From Clostridia bacterium (lineage in GTDB: Bacteria; Bacillota; Clostridia; Christensenellales; Aristaeellaceae): a stretch of DNA of 28,477 nucleotides. The position numbers and the translations under genes are program-made. Positions 6,332 to 13,530 of the stretch are shown here, piece by piece; the stretch's first letter is position 1, and each line of letters starts with the position of its first letter. The notes beneath the pieces were generated by a model. That model worked only from the letters and a program-made list of their open reading frames with translations. It did not search any database and was not told the DNA's origin. The stretch is from positions 1 through 28,477 of the forward strand of contig JAFPYA010000029.1 of NCBI GenBank assembly GCA_017412445.1, given 5' to 3'.

Positions 6332-6826
6332 ATGAGTCAGGAGCAGGGCAAGGTCAGGCTGTTCAGGGAAAAGAGCCTTGAGGCGATTGAATCCCCGGAA
6401 AAGCTGAACGATTATCTCAGGGTGACCGACGCGGGCGTGTGGCTGGTGCTGGCCGCCGTGATAGCGCTGCTTGCAGGTTTCGTTTTGTGGGGCATATTCG
6501 GCAGCATAGATACCACCGTGAACATGGCTGTGGAGGCCGAAAACGGCGTGAGCGTGGTCTACGTGCCCTACGAAAAGCTGGACGCGGTGATGGAAAAGGG
6601 CTATGTCACGCTCGATAACGGCGACACCTACCGCTTCGACACAGCCGCGGCCATAAGCGTAAAGGTGCTGGACGAAACGCAAAGCGCCTTTTTGCTCAGG
6701 GCGGGCGGCTTCAGCGCGGGCGATGTGACCGCGGTGCTCACGCTCAAGGGCGCGCCCGGGGACGGCGTGTATTCCGCCTCGGCGGTGACCGAGCGCCTAA
6801 AGCCCATCTCGCTTTTGTTTAAATAG
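6332..6826 (+). CDS. NHLM-type bacteriocin secretion protein, short membrane-fusion form
   Basis: A 164-residue single-pass membrane protein that probably forms the accessory component of a peptide export complex. The N-terminus has the family pattern LFREKSLEAIESPEKLNDYLRVTDAG, then a transmembrane helix (about 35-57) ending VLWGIFGSIDTTV, as in NHLM bacteriocin secretion proteins of the HlyD type. Unlike typical HlyD-like members, the long coiled-coil and lipoyl or barrel part is missing; only about 105 residues follow the helix. No frameshift is visible and the ribosome site of the next gene overlaps the stop, so it looks like a real short form. A Gram-positive cell has no outer membrane to bridge, which may explain the reduction. 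It is the first gene of the exporter operon. Confidence 0.8.
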   Translation: MSQEQGKVRLFREKSLEAIESPEKLNDYLRVTDAGVWLVLAAVIALLAGFVLWGIFGSIDTTVNMAVEAENGVSVVYVPYEKLDAVMEKGYVTLDNGDTYRFDTAAAISVKVLDETQSAFLLRAGGFSAGDVTAVLTLKGAPGDGVYSASAVTERLKPISLLFK

Positions 6827-6837
6827 GAGGGGACAAG

Positions 6838-9015
6838 GTGTTTAACAAAAAGAATGTCCCCAAGCCGCTCATGCACGGGGCGGCCAAGGTGCCCGTGGTC
6901 ATGCAGATGGAGGCGCTTGAGTGCGGCGCGGCCTCGCTGACCATGATTATGCACTACTACAAAAAGTTCATTCCCCTCGAGCAGGCGCGCGTGGACTGCG
7001 GCGTGAGCATGAACGGCGCCAACGCCAAAAACATACTTTTGGCCGCGCGCTCGTACGGCATGGAGGCCAACGCCTGGCGCGTCGAGCCCGAGGATTTGCT
7101 GAACGAAGGCCCCTACCCCTGCATAATCCACTGGGGCTTCAACCACTTCGTGGTGCTGTGCGGCTTTAAGGGCAAAAGGGCGGTGCTGAACGACCCCGCT
7201 CGCGGCAACGTGACCGTGGACTGGGAGGAATTTGACCGCGAGTTTACGGGCGTGTGCCTGACCTTTGAGCCATCGGAGGAGTTCGCGCCCTCGGGCAAGC
7301 CCAAGAGCGTACTTTCCTACGCCAGGGAGCGCCTGAAGGGCAGCGGCGCCGCCGTGGCCTTCGTGGTGTTGACCACCACCATTTCTTCACTTATAGGCCT
7401 GATCAGCCCCGCGTTCAGCCGCGCGTTTCTCGACCGGCTGCTGACGCAGCAAAATCCCGAATGGCTCACGCCCTTCATGCTTCTGTTTGCGGTGATGATA
7501 CTTATAAGCGTGACCGTAAGCTGGATTTCGGCGGTGTATTCGCTCAGGATCCAGGGCAAGATGGCGGCCTACGGCTCGAGCGCCTACCTCTGGAAGGTGC
7601 TCAGACTTCCCATGCAGTTCTTTAATCAGCGCCTGGCCGCGGACATCTCCGACCGCCAGAGCACCAACGCGGGCATAGCGGGCACATTGGTAAACACCTT
7701 TGCGCCCCTTGCGCTGCAGGCGCTGATGATGGTGTTTTACCTCGTGGTGATGATAGGCTACAGCCCCATGCTCTCGCTTATAGGCGTGGGCTCGATAGCG
7801 CTGAACCTTCTGGTGAGCGTATGGGTGAGCAACAAGCGCGTGAACATCACGCGCGTGCAGCAAAGGGACAGGGCCAACCTGTCCGCCTCCACCATGAGCG
7901 GCATAAGCATGATAGAGACCATAAAGTCGAGCGGCGCGGAAAACGGCTTTTTCGGCCGCTGGGCGGGCTTTCAGGCGGGCGTAAACACCCAGGAGGTCAA
8001 GTACACGCGCCTGAACCTGCTGATAGGCACGCTGCCGGGCGCGATAACCTCCCTTGCCAACGTGGCGGTGTTGTCTCTTGGCGTGATGCTGGTGGTAAAG
8101 GGCGAATTCACCCGCGGCATGGTTATGGCGTTTCAGGGGTATCTGAGCGCGTTCACCTCCCCCGCCACCTCGCTCATAAACGCGGGGCAGCGCATGCAGG
8201 AAATGATAACCCAGATGGAGCGGGTGGACGACGTGATGAGCTACAGGGAGGACGAAAGCTTTTCTCCCCGCGTGAAGACCTCCGAATACGAAAAGCTCTC
8301 CGGCGCGATAGAGCTTAAAAACGTCACCTTCGGCTATTCCCGCTTGGACAAGCCGCTGATAAGCGACTTCAGCATGAGCGTAAAGCCCGGCCAGAAGATT
8401 GCCTTCGTGGGCAGGACGGGCTGCGGCAAAAGCACGCTTGCAAAGCTCATAAGCGGCCTGTACAGCCCGTGGGAGGGCGAGATCACCTTTGACGGCGTGC
8501 CGCTCAAGGACATAGACCGAAACGTGTTCACCGGCTCGGTCAGCGTAATAGATCAGGAGATAACCCTCTTTGAGGACACGATCTCCCAGAACATAAAGAT
8601 GTGGGACGAGTCCATAGAGGACTTCGAGGTGACCCTCGCCGCGCGCGACGCGGGCATATACGACGACATAGTCACCCGCGAGGGCGGCTTCGGCCACAAG
8701 CTGCTCGACGGCGGGCGCGACCTCTCGGGCGGCCAGAGGCAGAGGCTGGAGATCGCAAGAGCCCTGTCTCAGGACCCCACCATTTGCATTATGGACGAGG
8801 CCACCAGCGCGCTTGACGCGACCACTGAGCACGAGGTAATAAAGTCCATAAACGACCGCGGCATCACCTGCATAATAATCGCCCACAGACTGAGCACGAT
8901 ACGTGACTGCGACGAGATAATAGTGCTGGACAAGGGCAAAATAATCGAGCGAGGCACCCACGAGCAGCTCTACGCCGCGGGCGGCTTCTATCACGACCTT
9001 GTGACGAGCGAGTAA
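6838..9015 (+). CDS. NHLP-type peptidase-containing ABC exporter (C39 peptidase, permease, ATPase)
   Basis: A 725-residue exporter that removes a double-glycine leader and pumps out the peptide. The N-terminal C39 peptidase (about 10-145) shows a complete site: Gln23 and Cys29 in QMEALECGAAS, His103 in WGFNHFVVL and Asp119 in NDPARG. The membrane domain spans about 165-450. The ATPase shows Walker A GRTGCGKST (524-532), signature LSGGQRQRLEIARAL (629), Walker B CIMDEATSALD (652) and the H-loop AHRLST (His683). The start is GTG at 6838 with AGGAGG overlapping the previous stop. The arrangement with a partner half-transporter and a short fusion protein matches NHLM_micro_ABC1. The substrate peptide is not encoded next to it. 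Confidence 0.93.
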   Translation: MFNKKNVPKPLMHGAAKVPVVMQMEALECGAASLTMIMHYYKKFIPLEQARVDCGVSMNGANAKNILLAARSYGMEANAWRVEPEDLLNEGPYPCIIHWGFNHFVVLCGFKGKRAVLNDPARGNVTVDWEEFDREFTGVCLTFEPSEEFAPSGKPKSVLSYARERLKGSGAAVAFVVLTTTISSLIGLISPAFSRAFLDRLLTQQNPEWLTPFMLLFAVMILISVTVSWISAVYSLRIQGKMAAYGSSAYLWKVLRLPMQFFNQRLAADISDRQSTNAGIAGTLVNTFAPLALQALMMVFYLVVMIGYSPMLSLIGVGSIALNLLVSVWVSNKRVNITRVQQRDRANLSASTMSGISMIETIKSSGAENGFFGRWAGFQAGVNTQEVKYTRLNLLIGTLPGAITSLANVAVLSLGVMLVVKGEFTRGMVMAFQGYLSAFTSPATSLINAGQRMQEMITQMERVDDVMSYREDESFSPRVKTSEYEKLSGAIELKNVTFGYSRLDKPLISDFSMSVKPGQKIAFVGRTGCGKSTLAKLISGLYSPWEGEITFDGVPLKDIDRNVFTGSVSVIDQEITLFEDTISQNIKMWDESIEDFEVTLAARDAGIYDDIVTREGGFGHKLLDGGRDLSGGQRQRLEIARALSQDPTICIMDEATSALDATTEHEVIKSINDRGITCIIIAHRLSTIRDCDEIIVLDKGKIIERGTHEQLYAAGGFYHDLVTSE

Positions 9016-9030
9016 AGGAGGCGAGCGGCT

Positions 9031-11223
9031 GTGGGTTGGTTTGACGAGCAAATAGAATACAGAAAAAAGTACGAGCGCGAGCTGCTCGGCGACTCCTTTG
9101 AAAACATCGCCCGCTCGGTGACGGGCAGGCGCGTGAGCAGCACTGGCTTTGGCGGCGAGGCGGACGTAAGCGACGCGGTGAGCGCGCTGCTTAAGCATTT
9201 CGGTGTAAAGGAAAAGGAGGTGCCCGCCACAGTCACGGGGCTCAACGACAGGCTGGACTACCTGCTCTCCTCCACGGGCATACTCTACCGCGAGGTGATA
9301 CTCACAAAGGGCTGGCGCAGGGACGCCATGGGCGCAATGATTGGCTCGCTGATAAACGAGGGCGCGGTGATAGCGCTTCTGCCCTCGGACATGGGCGGCT
9401 ACGAGTACACAGACCCCAAAACCGGCGGCAAGGTGCGCGTGGGCGCGAAGGAGGAAAAGAACATAAGCGCCGAGGCGCTGTGCTTTTACCGTCCCCTGCC
9501 CATGCGAAAGCTGACTGTAAAGGACCTGCTTCAATTCATGAAGAGCTGCCTTACTATGCGGGACGTGCTCTCCTTCGCCTTTGCCACGCTCGCCGTGACG
9601 CTTGTGGGCCTGCTTATGCCGAGGCTCAACAACATACTGATGGGCGAGGTGGTCGAGAACCAAAGCTACCGGCTTTTGTTCGCGGTCAGCTCGTTTATAC
9701 TCTTTGCCACCCTGGGCACGATACTTTTGTCCATAATAAAGTCCTTCACGCTCGGGCGCATACGCGCAAAGCTGAGCCTGAACGTAAGCTCGGCCACTAT
9801 GATGCGTTTATTGTCCCTCCCGGCCTCGTTCTTTAAGGACTACTCGGCGGGCGAATTGAACCAGTACGTAAGCTACATGGATTCTCTGGCCGCGACCGTT
9901 GTGGACTCGGTGTTTGCGACCTCGCTCACCGGCGTGTTTTCGCTGATATATCTCGGGCAGGTGTTCGCCTACGCGCCCGGCCTCGTATGGCCGAGCCTGA
10001 TAGTTACGTTTGTGACGCTGGCGGTCAGCCTCATCTCCGCGCGGGTTCAGATGCGCATAGACACCGAAAAGATGACCGTAACCGCAAGGGAGCGCGGCCT
10101 TGTGTATTCGCTCATCACCGGCATACAGAAGATACGCCTGAGCGGCGCCGAAAACCGCGCCTTCGCCAAGTGGTCGAGGCAGTACACCCAGAGCGCCGCG
10201 CTTACATACAGCCCGCCCGCGATAATACGCCTTTCGGGCGTGATAACCTCGGCCGTGAGCCTGATTGGCACCGCGATAATGTACTACGTGGCGGTTCAAA
10301 GCCGCGTGAGCGTGCAGGACTACTACGCCTTCAACACCGCCTACGCCTACATTTCATCGGCGTTTTCGTCGCTGGCGGCGATGGCGCTGTCAGCAGCGGG
10401 CATAAAGCCCATAGTGTCGCTGATAAAGCCGCTGCTCAGCGCTGAGCCCGAGACCGGCGAAAGCAAGGAGACCATGACAAAGCTCGGCGGCCGCATAGAG
10501 CTTTCGCACGTCACCTTCGGCTACGACCCCGAGAGCAAGCCGCTGTTTGACGACTTCAACCTCGTGATTCCCGCGCGCCAGTACGTGGCGATAGTGGGCA
10601 AGAGCGGCTGCGGCAAATCCACGCTGGTCAGGCTGCTGCTGGGCTTTGAAAAGCCCTCGCGCGGCGTAATCTACTATGACCGCCGCGACATGCAGCAGAT
10701 AGACTTAAAGTCCTTAAGGCGCCAGATAGGCACCGTGATGCAGGACGGCAAGCTCTTCAGCGGCTCTATATTCGACAACATAGTCATCTCCGCGCCCACC
10801 ATAAAGCTGCAGGACGCATGGGACGCGGCGGAGATCGCGGGCATAGCCGACGACATACGCGACATGCCCATGGGCATGAACACGATGCTGCAGGAGGGCG
10901 GCGGCACAATATCCGGCGGCCAGAGGCAGCGGCTTATGATTGCCCGCGCCGTTGCGCCCAAGCCCAAAATTCTCATATTCGACGAGGCCACAAGCGCCCT
11001 GGACAACCTGACGCAAAAGAAGGTCTCCGAGGCGCTGGACTCCATGAAGTGCACCCGCATAGTTATCGCCCACCGCCTTTCGACCATACGCCGCTGCGAC
11101 AGGATACTCGTTATTGACAACGGCAAAATCGCCGAGGACGGCACATACGAGGAGCTCATCGCGAAGAACGGCCTGTTCAGCGAGCTGGTCAGGCGCCAGC
11201 GCCCGGACGGCAAGGCCGACTGA
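9031..11223 (+). CDS. NHLM-type partner ABC transporter (permease and ATPase)
   Basis: A 730-residue half-transporter expected to pair with the C39 exporter directly upstream. The first 165 residues are a soluble domain without the Cys-His-Asp peptidase site, in the place where NHLM_micro_ABC2 proteins carry a non-peptidase domain. The membrane domain follows (about 180-440). The ATPase has Walker A GKSGCGKST (523-531), signature ISGGQRQRLMIARAV (about 627), Walker B LIFDEATSALD (about 650) and AHRLST (about 680). Both ATPase sites of the pair look complete. The start is GTG at 9031, 15 bases past the previous stop, with AAAGGAGG ahead. The next gene begins only two bases after its stop. Confidence 0.9.
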   Translation: MGWFDEQIEYRKKYERELLGDSFENIARSVTGRRVSSTGFGGEADVSDAVSALLKHFGVKEKEVPATVTGLNDRLDYLLSSTGILYREVILTKGWRRDAMGAMIGSLINEGAVIALLPSDMGGYEYTDPKTGGKVRVGAKEEKNISAEALCFYRPLPMRKLTVKDLLQFMKSCLTMRDVLSFAFATLAVTLVGLLMPRLNNILMGEVVENQSYRLLFAVSSFILFATLGTILLSIIKSFTLGRIRAKLSLNVSSATMMRLLSLPASFFKDYSAGELNQYVSYMDSLAATVVDSVFATSLTGVFSLIYLGQVFAYAPGLVWPSLIVTFVTLAVSLISARVQMRIDTEKMTVTARERGLVYSLITGIQKIRLSGAENRAFAKWSRQYTQSAALTYSPPAIIRLSGVITSAVSLIGTAIMYYVAVQSRVSVQDYYAFNTAYAYISSAFSSLAAMALSAAGIKPIVSLIKPLLSAEPETGESKETMTKLGGRIELSHVTFGYDPESKPLFDDFNLVIPARQYVAIVGKSGCGKSTLVRLLLGFEKPSRGVIYYDRRDMQQIDLKSLRRQIGTVMQDGKLFSGSIFDNIVISAPTIKLQDAWDAAEIAGIADDIRDMPMGMNTMLQEGGGTISGGQRQRLMIARAVAPKPKILIFDEATSALDNLTQKKVSEALDSMKCTRIVIAHRLSTIRRCDRILVIDNGKIAEDGTYEELIAKNGLFSELVRRQRPDGKAD

Positions 11224-11225
11224 CC

Positions 11226-11774
11226 GTGAATACGCCTGCCTTTGACTTTATTCTCCTGCCCGGCATACGCTTAAGGGACGACGGCGGCATACCGGACGAA
11301 ATGCTTTTGCGCGTAAACAGGGCGCTCGACGTCTGGCGCGCCTCGGGAGAGCCGGTGATAGTGGCGCTGGGCGCGGACGCGGCAAGCGTGGGCGTAAGCG
11401 AGGCCGCGGCGATGAAAGGCCTGCTGACCGAAGCCGGCGTGCCGGAAGACCTCGTAGTGACCGAGGACAAAAGCTTCGTCACCAGCGAAAACTTCATAAA
11501 CGCGCGCGCCTTCATACCGCCCGGTTCGCGCCTTGCGCTGGTCACGAGCGACTACCACATGGCGCGCGCCCGCCTGCTCGCCCGCAAGGCGGGCTTTAAG
11601 GTAAAGGGCTTCAAGGCCAGAACCCCGGGCGGAAGTCTCAAGCGCCGCCGCCGCATTTTAGAGCTGCTGGGCATAATAGACGCGCTGTGCGGCTTTCAGA
11701 ACGAAAACCGCACCCGCCCCGCCCCCGTAGAGCGCTTCAAGCGCTTTATGAGCAGAAAGCTGACAGGAAAATAA
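11226..11774 (+). CDS. YdcF-family (DUF218) protein
   Basis: A 182-residue protein of the YdcF/ElyC (DUF218) family, with a nucleotide-like Rossmann fold. Family marks are DFILLPGIRLRDDG at the start, the middle helix SEAAAMKGLLTEAGVPEDLVVTEDKSFVTSENF, and LALVTSDYHMARARLLARKAGF. It lacks a signal peptide or membrane helix. Members are linked to envelope or peptidoglycan-carrier metabolism, but the reaction is not established. The GTG start lies two bases after the transporter stop, so it is in the exporter operon, probably by translational coupling. The C-terminus is basic (RFKRFMSRKLTGK). Whether it serves the exporter is unknown. Confidence 0.8.
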   Translation: MNTPAFDFILLPGIRLRDDGGIPDEMLLRVNRALDVWRASGEPVIVALGADAASVGVSEAAAMKGLLTEAGVPEDLVVTEDKSFVTSENFINARAFIPPGSRLALVTSDYHMARARLLARKAGFKVKGFKARTPGGSLKRRRRILELLGIIDALCGFQNENRTRPAPVERFKRFMSRKLTGK

Positions 11775-11793
11775 AGGCCCCACGGAGGCAATT

Positions 11794-12468
11794 ATGCATT
11801 TTGATTTGAAAAAATACCTCAAAACGAACCTGAGGCGCATACTCATGTCGCTGGGCGGCGTGATGCTGGGCGCAGTCGCGGTGGGCATATTCAAAATCGC
11901 GGCTATGGGCGTGGACCCCTTTCAGTCGTTCATGAGCGGGCTTGACAGCGTGATACCCATACCCTTCGGCACGCTCTACATGCTGGTGAACGCGGTTCTG
12001 CTCGTGTTCAGCCTCGTGTTCAACCGCCATAACATAGGCATAGCCACGTTCATAAACCTGTTTTTGCTGGGGTATGTGACCCAGTTTTCCTACGAGCTGC
12101 TGCAAAAGCTGATAGTAGACCCGTCGATAATAGTGCGCATAGTTTGCCTGCTTACGGGCATAGTTGTGATTTGCATAGGCTCGGCGCTGTACATGACGGC
12201 GGATCTGGGCGTGTCCACCTACGACTCGATAGCCATAACCATGGCGTACAAGTGGAAAATGGGCAAATTCAAGTTCATCCGCGTGTGCACGGACGTGGTA
12301 TGCGTAATCCTCGGCTGCGCGCTGTTTTTGCTTGGCGGCGGCAAATGGAGCAAGGTGCCCGAGATTGCGGGCATAGGCACTATAATCACCGCGTTTTTCA
12401 TGGGCCCGCTGATAGAATTTTTCAATCAGCGCATCGCCCGCCCGCTGCTTAACTCGGGAAAAAAGTAA
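11794..12468 (+). CDS. YczE/YitT-like integral membrane protein
   Basis: A 224-residue protein with about five to six membrane helices. The conserved elements GIFKIAAMGVDPFQSFMSGL, MTADLGVSTYDSIAI, and GIGTIITAFFMGPLIEFFNQ place it in the YczE/YyaS family. No transport substrate is known. In Bacillus a yczE gene has been reported to be needed for production of the lipopeptide bacillomycin D, so a role beside a peptide-export operon is conceivable. The start ATG at 11794 has GGAGG five bases ahead; the gap from the YdcF gene is 19 bases, so it is probably the last gene of the export operon. Ile ATA codons are frequent, as in its neighbours. The next 105 bases hold no clear terminator. Confidence 0.8.
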   Translation: MHFDLKKYLKTNLRRILMSLGGVMLGAVAVGIFKIAAMGVDPFQSFMSGLDSVIPIPFGTLYMLVNAVLLVFSLVFNRHNIGIATFINLFLLGYVTQFSYELLQKLIVDPSIIVRIVCLLTGIVVICIGSALYMTADLGVSTYDSIAITMAYKWKMGKFKFIRVCTDVVCVILGCALFLLGGGKWSKVPEIAGIGTIITAFFMGPLIEFFNQRIARPLLNSGKK

Positions 12469-12573
12469 CAGCAAGCCAAAGCGGGCTATTGCACAGATAA
12501 AAAGGGGCTTTTAGTTCTCTCAGGAAAAAATCATATAAAGCACAAGCGTAAAGGAAAACCACATCTGATTGCC

Positions 12574-13425
12574 ATGAAGGACTATCGTTTTTACGGCTGG
12601 CAGACGGCCGATGTAAAGGACGGCAGCGGCTTGACTCCCCGCGACTATTACGATTTGCTGTCGGAGGTATGGTGCGCCGAGACCTGCGCGCCGAGAATGC
12701 GAGGCGAATGGTCGCCGGACAACAGGACATTGGGGCAGTGCTCGATTACGGCGTTTCTTATGCAGGATATTTTCGGCGGGAAGGTTTTCGGAGTGCCTCT
12801 CGACGACGGCAACTGGCACTGCTTCAATGTAGTGGGCGACTGTGTGTTCGATCTTACAAGCGAGCAGTTCGGAAACGTCAGGCTCGATTACAATAAGCGC
12901 CGTGAGCAGCTTCGTGAAGTGCATTTTGCAAAGGAGGAAAAGCACCTGCGCTATGAGCTGCTCAGGAAAAGGCTTGAAAAAATCAGGCCGATAATTCGTC
13001 GCATGGACGAAAAAAATCTGGGCCGCTACGGTGAAATCTATGCCGGGGCCTTTTCCGGCGAGCCCTGGAACGACCCGTGGAAGGTCGATGATGCCATGAT
13101 CCCCGTCGGGGAGCTGCTGGAATCGAAGCAGTCCTACGGGCTCGAATATGTGCTTGGCGGGCAGGTTGTGGGGTTCATTCTCGGCACATCCATGCTTTTT
13201 CACTACGGAAGAACCTTTGAAATCAACGATCTTGCGGTTCATCCGGCATTTCAGCGGCGCGGCATCGCAAAAAAGCTTCTGGAACGCTGCCTGAACGATA
13301 TAAAGGCGCAGGGCATGGTCGGCGTGCATCTGATAACCGCCGCAGAAGGCATCCTGCCCGGATTCTACGAAAGGTACGGCTTCAAAAAGGAAAACGAAGT
13401 CATACTGATGGGAATGGAAGTATGA
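12574..13425 (+). CDS. YunG-like domain fused to a GNAT acetyltransferase
   Basis: A 283-residue two-domain protein. Residues 1-110 resemble YunG: NRTLGQCSITAFLMQDIFGG, then GNWHCFNVVG, then VFDLTSEQFG, which puts Cys56, His82 and Asp93 in the order of a papain-like triad; whether this is an active site is inference. Residues 140-283 are a GNAT N-acyltransferase with the acetyl-CoA loop VHPAFQRRGIAKKLLERCL and a final FYERYGFKKENE. The substrate cannot be told. Codon use is different from the genes around it (more ATT/ATC for Ile, lower GC), which suggests separate origin. The ribosome site is weak (AAAGGAAAA about 15 bases ahead). A terminator follows. Confidence 0.8.
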   Translation: MKDYRFYGWQTADVKDGSGLTPRDYYDLLSEVWCAETCAPRMRGEWSPDNRTLGQCSITAFLMQDIFGGKVFGVPLDDGNWHCFNVVGDCVFDLTSEQFGNVRLDYNKRREQLREVHFAKEEKHLRYELLRKRLEKIRPIIRRMDEKNLGRYGEIYAGAFSGEPWNDPWKVDDAMIPVGELLESKQSYGLEYVLGGQVVGFILGTSMLFHYGRTFEINDLAVHPAFQRRGIAKKLLERCLNDIKAQGMVGVHLITAAEGILPGFYERYGFKKENEVILMGMEV

Positions 13426-13491
13426 TATACAGGCTTACCGATAATGCGGCTTTGAGTCAGTTTTCCGTAAAGAGCATTAAAACCAAGCTTC

Positions 13492-13530
13492 GATTCATTT
13501 TAAGCGAGGGGCCGTTCAACGGCCCCTTTT
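13492..13530 (+). terminator. Intrinsic terminator between convergent genes
   Basis: GGGGCCG (13508-13514) pairs with CGGCCCC (13520-13526), followed by TTTT and more T-rich bases on the plus strand. It ends the GNAT transcript and overlaps the stop codon of the convergent minus-strand gene. The 17 bases before it (13492-13508, GATTCATTTTAAGCGAG) are identical to 202-218 at the left edge, where a GC hairpin also follows. Confidence 0.7.

Noticed and set aside
7387..9663. A 758-codon open frame on the minus strand
   Set aside because: It is the antisense shadow of the two ABC transporter genes in GC-rich DNA: its translation is rich in His, Ala, Arg and Tyr, it has no ribosome site and no recognisable domain.
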